Part shown: one piece after another, positions 17,158-24,361 of the stretch | Numbering within the stretch: position 1 is the stretch's first letter | Layout of the letters: every line of letters starts with the position of its first letter | Assembly: GCA_900550365.1 (NCBI GenBank) | Contig: URRR01000009.1 | Location: forward strand, 1-64,000 | From: an uncultured Prevotella sp. | GTDB lineage: Bacteria; Bacteroidota; Bacteroidia; Bacteroidales; Bacteroidaceae | Direction of reading: 5' to 3' | DNA length: 64,000 nucleotides | The notes under the pieces: model-generated | What the model was told of the DNA's origin: nothing | Seen by the model: the letters and a program-made list of their open reading frames with translations, nothing else | Databases searched by the model: none | Translations under genes and position numbers: made by a program

Positions 17158-18405
17158 TTAAGCCTCGATAGCAGCTACACCGGGCAGAACCTTGCCTTCG
17201 ATAGCCTCGAGCAGAGCGCCGCCGCCGGTTGAGATGTAAGATACTTTGTCAGCCATGCCGAACTTGTTGATACATGCTACAGAGTCACCGCCGCCGATAA
17301 GCGAGAATGCTCCGTTGGCTGTAGCTTCAGCAATGGCGTCAGCTATTGCCTTTGAGCCACCGATGAAGTTGTCAAACTCAAATACGCCGGCCGGACCGTT
17401 CCAAAGTATTGTCTTGGCACCCTTGATTGCCTCAGCGAAGGCCTTGCGTGTCTCAGGACCTGCGTCGAGTCCTTCCCATCCGTCAGGGATGTCGTTAGAA
17501 GGACATACCTGGGTGTTGGCGTCGTTAGAGAATGCGTCGGCTGCGATGCAGTCAGTTCCCAAAACGAGGTTTACGTTGTTCTCCTTAGCCTTCTTGATTA
17601 CGTCGAGAGCTACGTCAAGTTTGTCGTCCTCACAGATAGAGTTGCCTATCTTGCCGCCCTGAGCCTTGGCGAATGTGTAAGTCATACCGCCGCAAAGAAT
17701 CAGGTTGTCAACCTTGCCGAGTAGGTTCTCGATGATTCCTATCTTTGTAGAAACCTTTGAACCGCCCATGATAGCTGTGAACGGGCGCTTGATGTTGCTG
17801 AGCACATTGTCAACGGCCTGAACCTCTTTCTCCATGAGGTAGCCCAGCATCTTGTGGTCCTTGTCAAAGTATTCGTCAATTACGGCGGTAGAAGCGTGCT
17901 TGCGGTGAGCTGTACCGAAAGCGTCCATTACATAGCAGTCAGCATAAGATGCGAGCTTCTTTGCAAATGTCTTCTGGCGCTCTTTCATTTCTTTCTTCGC
18001 GTCCTCATATGCGGGGTCAGCCTTGTCAATGCCTACGGGCTTGCCTTCTTCCTCAGGATAGAAGCGCAGGTTCTCCAGCAGCAGAGCCTCTCCCGGCTTC
18101 AGCTCGGCAGCCTCTTTGTCTGCGTTGGCGCAGTCAGGTGCGAACTTAACTTCAACTCCGAGATGCTCAGATACGTTCTTTACGATTTGGCTCAAAGAGA
18201 GTTTCGGGTTAACCTTGCCTTTGGGCTTGCCCATGTGGCTCATCATGATTACGCTGCCGCCGTCTGCGAGAATCTTTTTCAGCGTGGGGAGAGCTCCGCG
18301 TATGCGGGTGTCGTCGGTTACATTTCCGTTTTCGTCCAAGGGCACGTTGAAGTCAACGCGTACGATTGCCTTCTTTCCGGCAAAGTTAAATTGTTCGATT
18401 TTCAT
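17158..18405 (-). CDS. pgk: Phosphoglycerate kinase
   Basis: 415 aa glycolytic enzyme, transfers phosphate from 1,3-bisphosphoglycerate to ADP. The N-terminal signature KKAIVRVDFNVPLDENG is at residues 12-28, the substrate-binding MMSHMGKPKGK and LENLRFYPEE follow, and the C-terminal nucleotide site GGGDSVACINKFG is near residue 373. Length is typical. The gene is monocistronic between its own promoter (18584-18615) and terminator. Confidence 0.97.
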   Translation of the reverse strand: MKIEQFNFAGKKAIVRVDFNVPLDENGNVTDDTRIRGALPTLKKILADGGSVIMMSHMGKPKGKVNPKLSLSQIVKNVSEHLGVEVKFAPDCANADKEAAELKPGEALLLENLRFYPEEEGKPVGIDKADPAYEDAKKEMKERQKTFAKKLASYADCYVMDAFGTAHRKHASTAVIDEYFDKDHKMLGYLMEKEVQAVDNVLSNIKRPFTAIMGGSKVSTKIGIIENLLGKVDNLILCGGMTYTFAKAQGGKIGNSICEDDKLDVALDVIKKAKENNVNLVLGTDCIAADAFSNDANTQVCPSNDIPDGWEGLDAGPETRKAFAEAIKGAKTILWNGPAGVFEFDNFIGGSKAIADAIAEATANGAFSLIGGGDSVACINKFGMADKVSYISTGGGALLEAIEGKVLPGVAAIEA

Positions 18406-18583
18406 AATTACCTTAAATTTTTATTTATTGAAGTATCTTTACTTAATGGATAATGTCTGGAATGTATCTGTCGGGAGCGGTGTACAATGATGAACTGAAG
18501 ATTAGCCGTCATGGCCTGTGCCGTTTTGCTATACGTTTTTCATGCCTGTGTATCCACGTCCCGTTTTTCATTTATATTTGTTG
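18406..18583 (-). other. Long untranslated leader of pgk
   Basis: About 175 bp separate the predicted pgk promoter from its ATG. I see no open frame or known riboswitch in it. The rest of the gap up to queC (18616-18762) shows nothing recognisable. Confidence 0.5.
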
Positions 18584-18615
18584 CAAAGTTAACAAATTAA
18601 GCCGATAATGTGAAA
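18584..18615 (-). promoter_or_regulatory. Promoter of pgk
   Basis: On the minus strand, TTTC (18615-18612), a 20-bp spacer and the perfect -7 box TAACTTTG (18591-18584). The spacer holds TTATCGGC ending 9 bp before the -7 box, similar in place to the TAATCGAA word of the queC, kdsA and lpxD promoters. Confidence 0.6.
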
Positions 18616-18762
18616 TGTACGCTTAATATTTTTACGATTTTTGACATGCCCGTAATAGTTATGTAATGTTCGGGTGGCAAAAATGGAGCATTGCGGCAGT
18701 GCTGATATGCAGGCCGTCAGGGTGTCAGTGTAATGCCCGTTTTGTAAAAGCCTTGTACATCG

Positions 18763-18794
18763 TTTCGTGTAATCGAATTTTTGTGCTATCTTTG
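18763..18794 (+). promoter_or_regulatory. Promoter of queC
   Basis: TTTC (18763-18766), a 20-bp spacer and TATCTTTG (18787-18794). The spacer carries TAATCGAA exactly 9 bp before the -7 box. Confidence 0.65.
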
Positions 18795-18810
18795 CATGCG
18801 TTAAAATGTA

Positions 18811-19470
18811 ATGATAATGAAAGATTGTGTTATAGTATTGAGTGGCGGAATGGACAGTACCACGCTGCTTTACGACATGAAGGACAGGATAGCCCTGGCC
18901 GTATCGTTTGATTACGGCAGCAATCATAATGCCCGCGAGATAGGTTATGCCAAGATGCATTGCCGCCGTTTGGGCATAAGGCATGCGCTTATCAGGCTTG
19001 ACTTCATGCATGATTACTTCAAAAGCGCACTGCTTGAAGGGGCGGATGCTGTTCCTGAGGGGCATTATGCCGATGACAACATGCGGTCAACGGTGGTGCC
19101 GTTCCGCAATGGCATCATGTTGTCGATAGCGGCCGGAATCGCGGAAAGTGAGGGGCTGAAGTATGTCATGATGGCCAGTCACGGCGGCGACCATTCTATT
19201 TATCCAGACTGCCGGCCTGAGTTTGTCGCCGCAATGTGTGAGGCAACGAAGGCAGGTACTTATCCGGGGATAGAAATCCTGGCTCCATATACTAATATGA
19301 CAAAGGGTGACATAGCACGGCGTGGAGCTGCTCTCGGCATCAATTATGCCGAGACGTGGAGCTGCTATAAGGGCGGTGACAAGCATTGCGGCAAGTGCGG
19401 CACATGTGTTGAGCGTAAAGAGGCGCTGCGTGAGGCCGGCATTGATGACCCTACGGAATATGAGGCTTGA
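18811..19470 (+). CDS. queC: 7-cyano-7-deazaguanine synthase
   Basis: 219 aa, makes preQ0 from 7-carboxy-7-deazaguanine and ammonia with ATP, a step of queuosine synthesis. The PP-loop motif VLSGGMDST is at residues 9-17, FDYGSNHNAREI follows, and the C-terminal zinc-binding site reads CYKGGDKHCGKCGTC. A second ATG two codons in (18817) is equally good as a start. The other queuosine gene in the window, tgt, lies 19 kb away; queD and queE are not present here. It has its own promoter and ends at a terminator shared with ogt. Confidence 0.95.
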   Translation: MIMKDCVIVLSGGMDSTTLLYDMKDRIALAVSFDYGSNHNAREIGYAKMHCRRLGIRHALIRLDFMHDYFKSALLEGADAVPEGHYADDNMRSTVVPFRNGIMLSIAAGIAESEGLKYVMMASHGGDHSIYPDCRPEFVAAMCEATKAGTYPGIEILAPYTNMTKGDIARRGAALGINYAETWSCYKGGDKHCGKCGTCVERKEALREAGIDDPTEYEA

Positions 19471-19505
19471 GCAGGCCTGTTCTGATATTTGGTTAATTGT
19501 TATGG

Positions 19506-19536
19506 GGAGACCGTTTAGTCCGGTCTCCTTTTTTTT
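19506..19536. terminator. Terminator between queC and ogt
   Basis: GGAGACCG (19506-19513) pairs with CGGTCTCC (19521-19528), followed by eight T that run into the ogt stop codon on the other strand. Confidence 0.85.
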
Positions 19537-20047
19537 ATTCCGGCCAGGCGTTTTCTATCTTTAGCAGCATCTTCTTTACATCCAGTCCGCCGCCGTATCC
19601 CGTCAGACTGTTGTCGCTGCCTATCACTCTGTGGCATGGCACTATTATTGAAATAGGGTTGACGGCGTTTGCCGCCGCGACGGCTCTCACCGCCTTCGGG
19701 TTATGTATGCGCCTGGCCAGCTCACCGTATGATATCGTTGTGCCGTAAGGTATTTTCGTAAGTTCCGTCCATACGGTGTTCTGAAACGCTGTGCCGGTGA
19801 ATACTGTCGGGATGTCGAACGTCTTGCGGCGACCTGCGAAGTATTCGTCAAGCTCTGCTGTTGTTCGTGTTATTATGTCAGATGAGCCTTCCTCATACAC
19901 GGCGTTAAGGCACTTCTGTATCTTGCGGTCAGTAGCGGCGCGGTGTCTGCCGGCAAACCAGTCGCAGAGGCAGAGTCTGTCGCCCGCTGAACCTATAATC
20001 ATCATGCCGGCCGGCGACGTGTAATGTGTTATTTTTATTGTTTCCAT
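19535..20047 (-). CDS. ogt: Methylated-DNA-protein cysteine methyltransferase
   Basis: 170 aa suicide repair enzyme that moves the methyl group from O6-methylguanine to its own cysteine. The active site IIVPCHRVIG is near residue 136, preceded by the helix-turn-helix segment with the arginine finger (SYGELARRIHNPKAVRAVAAANAVNP) and followed by TGYGGGLDVKKMLL. The N-terminal part is short, as in Ogt rather than Ada. Promoter candidate at 20134-20164. Confidence 0.93.
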   Translation of the reverse strand: METIKITHYTSPAGMMIIGSAGDRLCLCDWFAGRHRAATDRKIQKCLNAVYEEGSSDIITRTTAELDEYFAGRRKTFDIPTVFTGTAFQNTVWTELTKIPYGTTISYGELARRIHNPKAVRAVAAANAVNPISIIVPCHRVIGSDNSLTGYGGGLDVKKMLLKIENAWPE

Positions 20048-20133
20048 TTGTTGCGTTTTACGGTCAGGTTGGTTTTCTGGTAATATGTCTGTACTCTCAT
20101 AAACTCACCTTGTTGACTGTGTGTGACAATGTG

Positions 20134-20164
20134 CGAAAGTACTGTTTTTATTTGGAAAACCAAG
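20134..20164 (-). promoter_or_regulatory. Probable promoter of ogt
   Basis: On the minus strand, CTTG (20164-20161), a 19-bp spacer and TACTTTCG (20141-20134), one base off consensus. The 409-bp gap 20048-20456 otherwise holds array B and the terminator of the barrel gene. Confidence 0.45.
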
Positions 20165-20230
20165 ACTTTGATGTCAGAAAAAATCTTAATGATTTCCTTC
20201 TTCCAGCCTGCTGATTTTCAGCCGTTTTGC

Positions 20231-20311
20231 AAAAGACCGTCTTTTGCTGGATGAAAGACCGTCAATCACGCGCTGAAAGGCCACCTTTTGCATTGTAAAA
20301 GACGGCCTTTT
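20231..20311. repeat. 22-bp-period palindromic array, copy B
   Basis: Four 15-bp units at 20231, 20253, 20275 and 20297 with 7-bp spacers. Unit 1 is a clean AAAAGACCGTCTTTT; unit 2 has decayed at its right end. The 7-mers outside are an inverted pair, GTTTTGC (20224-20230) and GCAAAAC (20312-20318). It lies between ogt and the barrel gene, both on the minus strand. Confidence 0.82.
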
Positions 20312-20390
20312 GCAAAACCCTTTGTTTAAGGCCGTTTTGCAGGATGTGTGCAGGCCGGTGATTGCGGGTAAGATGCTGAGGTGTTGTTAA

Positions 20391-20423
20391 AAGAAAAGTG
20401 CCCGACGATTAGGCCGGGCACTT
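20391..20423 (-). terminator. Terminator of the outer-membrane barrel gene
   Basis: AAGTGCCCG (20396-20404) pairs with CGGGCACTT (20415-20423). On the minus strand the stem runs into TTTTCTTTT. Confidence 0.85.
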
Positions 20424-20456
20424 GTGCAATGTTGTAGTAACGCATTGCCGTTAAAA

Positions 20457-20990
20457 TCAGAAATTGTAGTAAACTCCGAATGTGATATTGTTGCCGTCAA
20501 GGTTGATTCCCCACTCACTTGCTTTGGGACCGTCGTCAATTCCCTTAATCTGCTCCCAGCCGAGGAAGCCCACATGAGCTACAAGGCTGAACTTGTTGAT
20601 TTTAACTTCGATACCGGGCTTCAGGCCGATTGACCACTGGTTAGCTGTACCGTTGTAGTGCTTGTAACCAAAACCGCCGTCGCAGAACAGGTTGACAACC
20701 TTGCTGTGGAAGAACGTGTAGCGTGCATAGGGGTTGATTTCAAACGTTTGTGTAGCGCCTACGCTGATGCTTCCTAAATCAATAGCGCCCTTAGACCAGC
20801 CGAACATTACACCTGCTGCCCAGTCGTCATTGAACTTGTAGCCGACTTCAGGCAGGAGCTTGTAGTAAGTCTCGTTGTCTGCACCGTCAACGTCAACGCT
20901 TGAGATACCTACGTTACCTCCTACGTAAACTTGTGCGCTTGCACATACCGCAATCATTACGGCAACCAAAGTCATGTAAATCTTTTTCAT
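20457..20990 (-). CDS. Small outer-membrane beta-barrel protein
   Basis: 177 aa. A signal peptide (MKKIYMTLVAVMIAVCASA, cut before QVYVGG) precedes a mature part of alternating hydrophobic residues and aromatic girdles, ending in VYYNF, a typical barrel end with terminal Phe. Segments like VGYKFNDDWAAGVMFGWS and INPYARYTFFHSKVVNLFCDGGFGYKHY look like OmpA/OmpW-type strands. It belongs to the general outer-membrane beta-barrel/porin family; no ligand can be inferred. It has its own promoter and strong terminator, which suits an abundant surface protein. Confidence 0.82.
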   Translation of the reverse strand: MKKIYMTLVAVMIAVCASAQVYVGGNVGISSVDVDGADNETYYKLLPEVGYKFNDDWAAGVMFGWSKGAIDLGSISVGATQTFEINPYARYTFFHSKVVNLFCDGGFGYKHYNGTANQWSIGLKPGIEVKINKFSLVAHVGFLGWEQIKGIDDGPKASEWGINLDGNNITFGVYYNF

Positions 20991-21055
20991 AATTCTTTTA
21001 ATTTTAAATTAGACAATCAATTTATTTTCAATCATTCTTGATTTTTATCGCGGTG

Positions 21056-21063
21056 CAAATGTA
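21056..21063 (-). promoter_or_regulatory. -7 box of the barrel gene
   Basis: Minus-strand TACATTTG lies about 65 bp before the ATG. The -33 position holds only an A/T run. Confidence 0.5.
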
Positions 21064-21132
21064 TTGATTATGTAATATATAAAAAAATTTTTTGCTGCCA
21101 TTTTTATATTCTTCGGTAATATGTGTTAAATA

Positions 21133-21164
21133 TTTGGAATAATCGAACAATTTAAATAACTTTG
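21133..21164 (+). promoter_or_regulatory. Promoter of kdsA
   Basis: TTTG (21133-21136), a 20-bp spacer and TAACTTTG (21157-21164) are a perfect promoter. The spacer has TAATCGAA 9 bp before the -7 box. An ATG at 21166 is only 2 bp after the box and would sit before or at the transcription start, so the ATG at 21190 is preferred. Confidence 0.75.
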
Positions 21165-21189
21165 CATGTCCAAAAATAAAACTAAAAAG

Positions 21190-21945
21190 ATGCAACCGGT
21201 TTTCATAGCAGGTCCTTGCGTCATTGAGTCGCAGGAATTATTAAATAATGTGGCCGAACGCCTTTGTCAGTTAAACGGGAAGTTCGGCATAGACATCATA
21301 TTCAAGTCTTCATTTGACAAGGCTAACCGTACGTCTCTTCACTCTTACCGTGGCCCGGGTATCGATGCGGGGCTTCAGATGCTGGCAGACGTCAAGTCGA
21401 AGTATGGCTTGCGCGTCCTTACGGATATACATGAGAGTTGGCAGGCAGGGCCGGTAGGTGAGGTTGCTGATGTAATTCAGATTCCGGCTTTCCTTTGCCG
21501 TCAGACCGATTTACTTGTAGCTGCTGCCCGTACGGGGCGTGTGGTCAACATAAAGAAGGCACAGTTTCTCAGCGGCGCGGATATGGTTTATCCGGTGGAG
21601 AAAGCCCGTGAGGCCGGTGCAGCTGACATCTGGCTTACCGAGCGGGGTAACATTTACGGATATAATAACCTTGTTGTGGATTTCAGGAATATCCCTGACA
21701 TGCTTAAGATAGTTCCTACGGTGATCATGGACTGTACACATAGTGTGCAACGCCCTGGCGCCGGGGGAGGCAAGACGTCCGGCGACAGATGCTTTGTACC
21801 GTCAATGGCGCTTGCCGCAAAGGCTTTCGGGGCTACAGGTTATTTCTTTGAGGTTCATCCTGACCCTGACAACGCTCTGAGCGACGGCCCCAACATGTTG
21901 CGCCTTGATGACCTTGAGGCGCTTGTTCAGAAGATACTTTTATAG
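21190..21945 (+). CDS. kdsA: 3-deoxy-8-phosphooctulonate synthase
   Basis: 251 aa from the ATG at 21190 (an in-frame ATG at 21166 would add eight lysine-rich residues but is too close to the promoter). It condenses arabinose 5-phosphate with phosphoenolpyruvate to Kdo 8-phosphate for the LPS inner core. Signatures seen: FIAGPCVIES at the start, FKSSFDKANRTS, GPGIDAGLQMLADVK, DCTHSVQRPGAGGGKTSGDR and FFEVHPDPDNALSDGPNML. The N-terminal Cys of GPC may mark metal binding. kdsD follows about 100 bp downstream and supplies the substrate. Confidence 0.95.
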   Translation: MQPVFIAGPCVIESQELLNNVAERLCQLNGKFGIDIIFKSSFDKANRTSLHSYRGPGIDAGLQMLADVKSKYGLRVLTDIHESWQAGPVGEVADVIQIPAFLCRQTDLLVAAARTGRVVNIKKAQFLSGADMVYPVEKAREAGAADIWLTERGNIYGYNNLVVDFRNIPDMLKIVPTVIMDCTHSVQRPGAGGGKTSGDRCFVPSMALAAKAFGATGYFFEVHPDPDNALSDGPNMLRLDDLEALVQKILL

Positions 21946-22044
21946 TCATATCACAGGCATTGATGCCGTTATATAATATAATGTAAAGGTGAATTGCTGT
22001 TTTCCCGGCTTATGGCCTTTATGTAAATAAAAAACGATTGCTCG

Positions 22045-23013
22045 ATGGAAGCAGAAGAAAGATTGAAACATGTGCGTGAATACGCAACCCGTTGCATAAG
22101 AGAAGAGGCACAGGCCGTGCTTGATTTAGTTCCGCAGTTGGATGAGAATTTTGATAAGGCCGTCAGCCTTATGTACCATTGCCATGGCAAGGTGATAGTT
22201 ACCGGCGTAGGAAAGAGCGGACATATCGGAGCGAAAATCGCTGCAACGTTGTCCAGTACGGGCACTCCGTCGTTCTTCATTAATCCGTTGGATGTCTTTC
22301 ATGGCGACCTTGGCGTTATGACGAAAGATGATGTTGTGCTCGCTTTAAGCTATTCGGGACAGACTGACGAGCTGTTGCGCTTTATCCCGATGGTGCTTCA
22401 TATGGAGATTCCTATAATCGGGATGAGCGGTAATTCGTCATCTCTTCTGGCTAAATACAGTACTGTACACCTGCATGTACAGGTTGAGAGAGAGGCCTGC
22501 CCGCTGAATCTCGCGCCTACGAGCAGCACTACGGCCACGCTCGCAATGGGCGATGCGCTTGCCGTCGCGCTAATGGAGGTAAGAGATTTTAAGCCCGGTG
22601 ACTTTGCACAGTTTCATCCGGGCGGTGAGCTTGGAAAGCGTCTTCTCACCACAGCCCGTGATGTTATGCGTACGGAAGACATGCCCGTAATACCGCCGAC
22701 AATGCATCTCGGTGAAGCTATAATTCATGTCAGCAAAGGTAAGTTGGGACTTGGTATAGCTGAAGTTGACGGCAAGATTGTTGGATTGATAACTGATGGG
22801 GACATCCGACGTGCAATGGAGAAGTGGCAGGCTCAGTTCTTCGACCGTACCGTAGCCGACATTATGACGCGTAATCCGAAGGTGGTTATGCCGTCAACAA
22901 AGATTAATGACATACAGAATATAATGAATAAGTATAAGATTCATTCAGTGCTTGTAGTTGACGAAGACAATCATCTGCTCGGAGTAGTTGACCATTACAG
23001 TTGTATGTTGTGA
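22045..23013 (+). CDS. kdsD: Arabinose-5-phosphate isomerase (KpsF/GutQ family)
   Basis: 322 aa. It interconverts ribulose 5-phosphate and arabinose 5-phosphate for Kdo synthesis. An N-terminal SIS domain (about 35-175) shows VTGVGKSGHIGAKIAATLSSTGTPSFF and LSYSGQTDELL, then the AHPGG-like HPGGELGKRLL segment. Two CBS domains fill residues about 210-322 (VMRTEDMPVI and IMTRNPKVVM). Domain order and length are those of KdsD. Pairing with kdsA confirms the role. A hairpin follows the stop. Confidence 0.94.
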   Translation: MEAEERLKHVREYATRCIREEAQAVLDLVPQLDENFDKAVSLMYHCHGKVIVTGVGKSGHIGAKIAATLSSTGTPSFFINPLDVFHGDLGVMTKDDVVLALSYSGQTDELLRFIPMVLHMEIPIIGMSGNSSSLLAKYSTVHLHVQVEREACPLNLAPTSSTTATLAMGDALAVALMEVRDFKPGDFAQFHPGGELGKRLLTTARDVMRTEDMPVIPPTMHLGEAIIHVSKGKLGLGIAEVDGKIVGLITDGDIRRAMEKWQAQFFDRTVADIMTRNPKVVMPSTKINDIQNIMNKYKIHSVLVVDEDNHLLGVVDHYSCML

Positions 23014-23031
23014 TGATTTATAACCTTTTTG

Positions 23032-23063
23032 CAGGCAAGACGCAGGTGTGCGTTTCTTGCCTG
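23032..23063 (+). terminator. Hairpin between kdsD and the PLD gene
   Basis: CAGGCAAGA (23032-23040) pairs with TCTTGCCTG (23055-23063), followed by the weak T-rich TATTTATT. It may end or attenuate transcription from kdsD into the next gene. Confidence 0.55.
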
Positions 23064-23089
23064 TATTTATTATAGGTAAAAGATTGAAC

Positions 23090-24352
23090 ATGAGAAGGTA
23101 TTTGTTAGTTATATTGTTTGCCGTTATCTGTTCCGGCATAAGTTCACAGACATCTGATTCTTTGATTGTTGACTGCCTGCGGGATGAGGGCGTCAGATTC
23201 TCACATAATAATTCAGTTACGTTGCTGATGAACGGACAGGAGAAGTTTGACGACATGTTTGAGGCCATACGTCAGGCCCGCAGCAGTGTACATCTTGAGT
23301 ATTTCAATTTCCGGAATGACTCTATCGCGTCGCTGCTTTTTGGCATCCTTGCTGACAAAGTAAGGGAAGGCGTTGAGGTACGTGCCTTGTTTGACGGTTT
23401 CGGTAACGACTCGAACAACCAGCCTTTGAAGAAAGAACATCTTCAGAAGATACGTGCCAACGGCATAGAAATTTATGAGTTTGACCCTATCCGCTTTCCT
23501 TGGGTCAATCATGTGTTCCACCGTGACCACCGCAAGATTGTCGTAATAGATGGCAAAATAGCCTATACCGGCGGAATGAATGTCGCCGATTATTATATCA
23601 CAGGTACTGAACAGGTTGGTGAGTGGCGTGATATGCATTGCCGCATAGAGGGTGATGAGGTTAACACTCTTCAGGCTATTTTCCTTAAAATATGGAATAA
23701 GGTGAGCGGACAGAACGTGCACGGGGCGAAGTATTTCTTCGGTTATCACAAAGCTGATTATATAACAGGACTGAAGCCTGACACCTGTTGCACCGCAGGT
23801 AACAAGATGGTGGGTATCATCAACCGTGAGCCACGTACTACCAACGGAATAATCAGGACGTTTTACACCGAAGCCATTAACTCTGCAAAAGACAGTATAA
23901 AGCTTGTGAATCCGTATCTTACGCTTAACGCGACGCTAAAGCGGGCTTTGCGTAAGGCTGTGGAACGCGGCGTGAAGGTAGAGATAATGGTCTCAGAGAA
24001 GAGTGATATTCCGCTTACTCCGGATTGTGTGTTTTATAATGTACACCGGTTGATGAAGCACGGGGTAGACGTATGGATTTACAGGAACGGTTTTCATCAT
24101 ACTAAAATCATCATGGTAGACGGACGTTTCTGCACCGTAGGCAGCGCCAATCTTAACGCGCGCAGCCTTAATTTCGATTATGAGGAGAACGCGGTAATCG
24201 TTGACCCATGCACAACAAAGGAGCTTAACGATATGTTTGAGCGTGACAAGAAGCACTCGTTCAAGCTTACTGAGGAGATATGGGATGAATGGCGTACACC
24301 TTGGCAGAAGTTTGTAGGCTGGTTTGCCCATTTGCTTACGCCATTCCTCTGA
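23090..24352 (+). CDS. Phospholipase D family protein (cardiolipin synthase-like) with signal peptide
   Basis: 420 aa from the ATG at 23090; the open frame reaches back to a GTG at 23048 inside a hairpin, so the later start is chosen. Two HKD motifs are intact: HRKIVVIDG near residue 145 and HTKIIMVDG near residue 330, each followed by TGGMN or VGSAN. The C terminus PWQKFVGWFAHLLTPFL resembles cardiolipin synthases. The usual two N-terminal membrane helices of Cls are replaced by one cleavable-looking signal peptide (MRRYLLVILFAVICSGISSQ). Likely a periplasmic transphosphatidylase or phospholipase; the substrate is unknown. Confidence 0.82.
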   Translation: MRRYLLVILFAVICSGISSQTSDSLIVDCLRDEGVRFSHNNSVTLLMNGQEKFDDMFEAIRQARSSVHLEYFNFRNDSIASLLFGILADKVREGVEVRALFDGFGNDSNNQPLKKEHLQKIRANGIEIYEFDPIRFPWVNHVFHRDHRKIVVIDGKIAYTGGMNVADYYITGTEQVGEWRDMHCRIEGDEVNTLQAIFLKIWNKVSGQNVHGAKYFFGYHKADYITGLKPDTCCTAGNKMVGIINREPRTTNGIIRTFYTEAINSAKDSIKLVNPYLTLNATLKRALRKAVERGVKVEIMVSEKSDIPLTPDCVFYNVHRLMKHGVDVWIYRNGFHHTKIIMVDGRFCTVGSANLNARSLNFDYEENAVIVDPCTTKELNDMFERDKKHSFKLTEEIWDEWRTPWQKFVGWFAHLLTPFL

Positions 24353-24361
24353 CGGCCGCCG

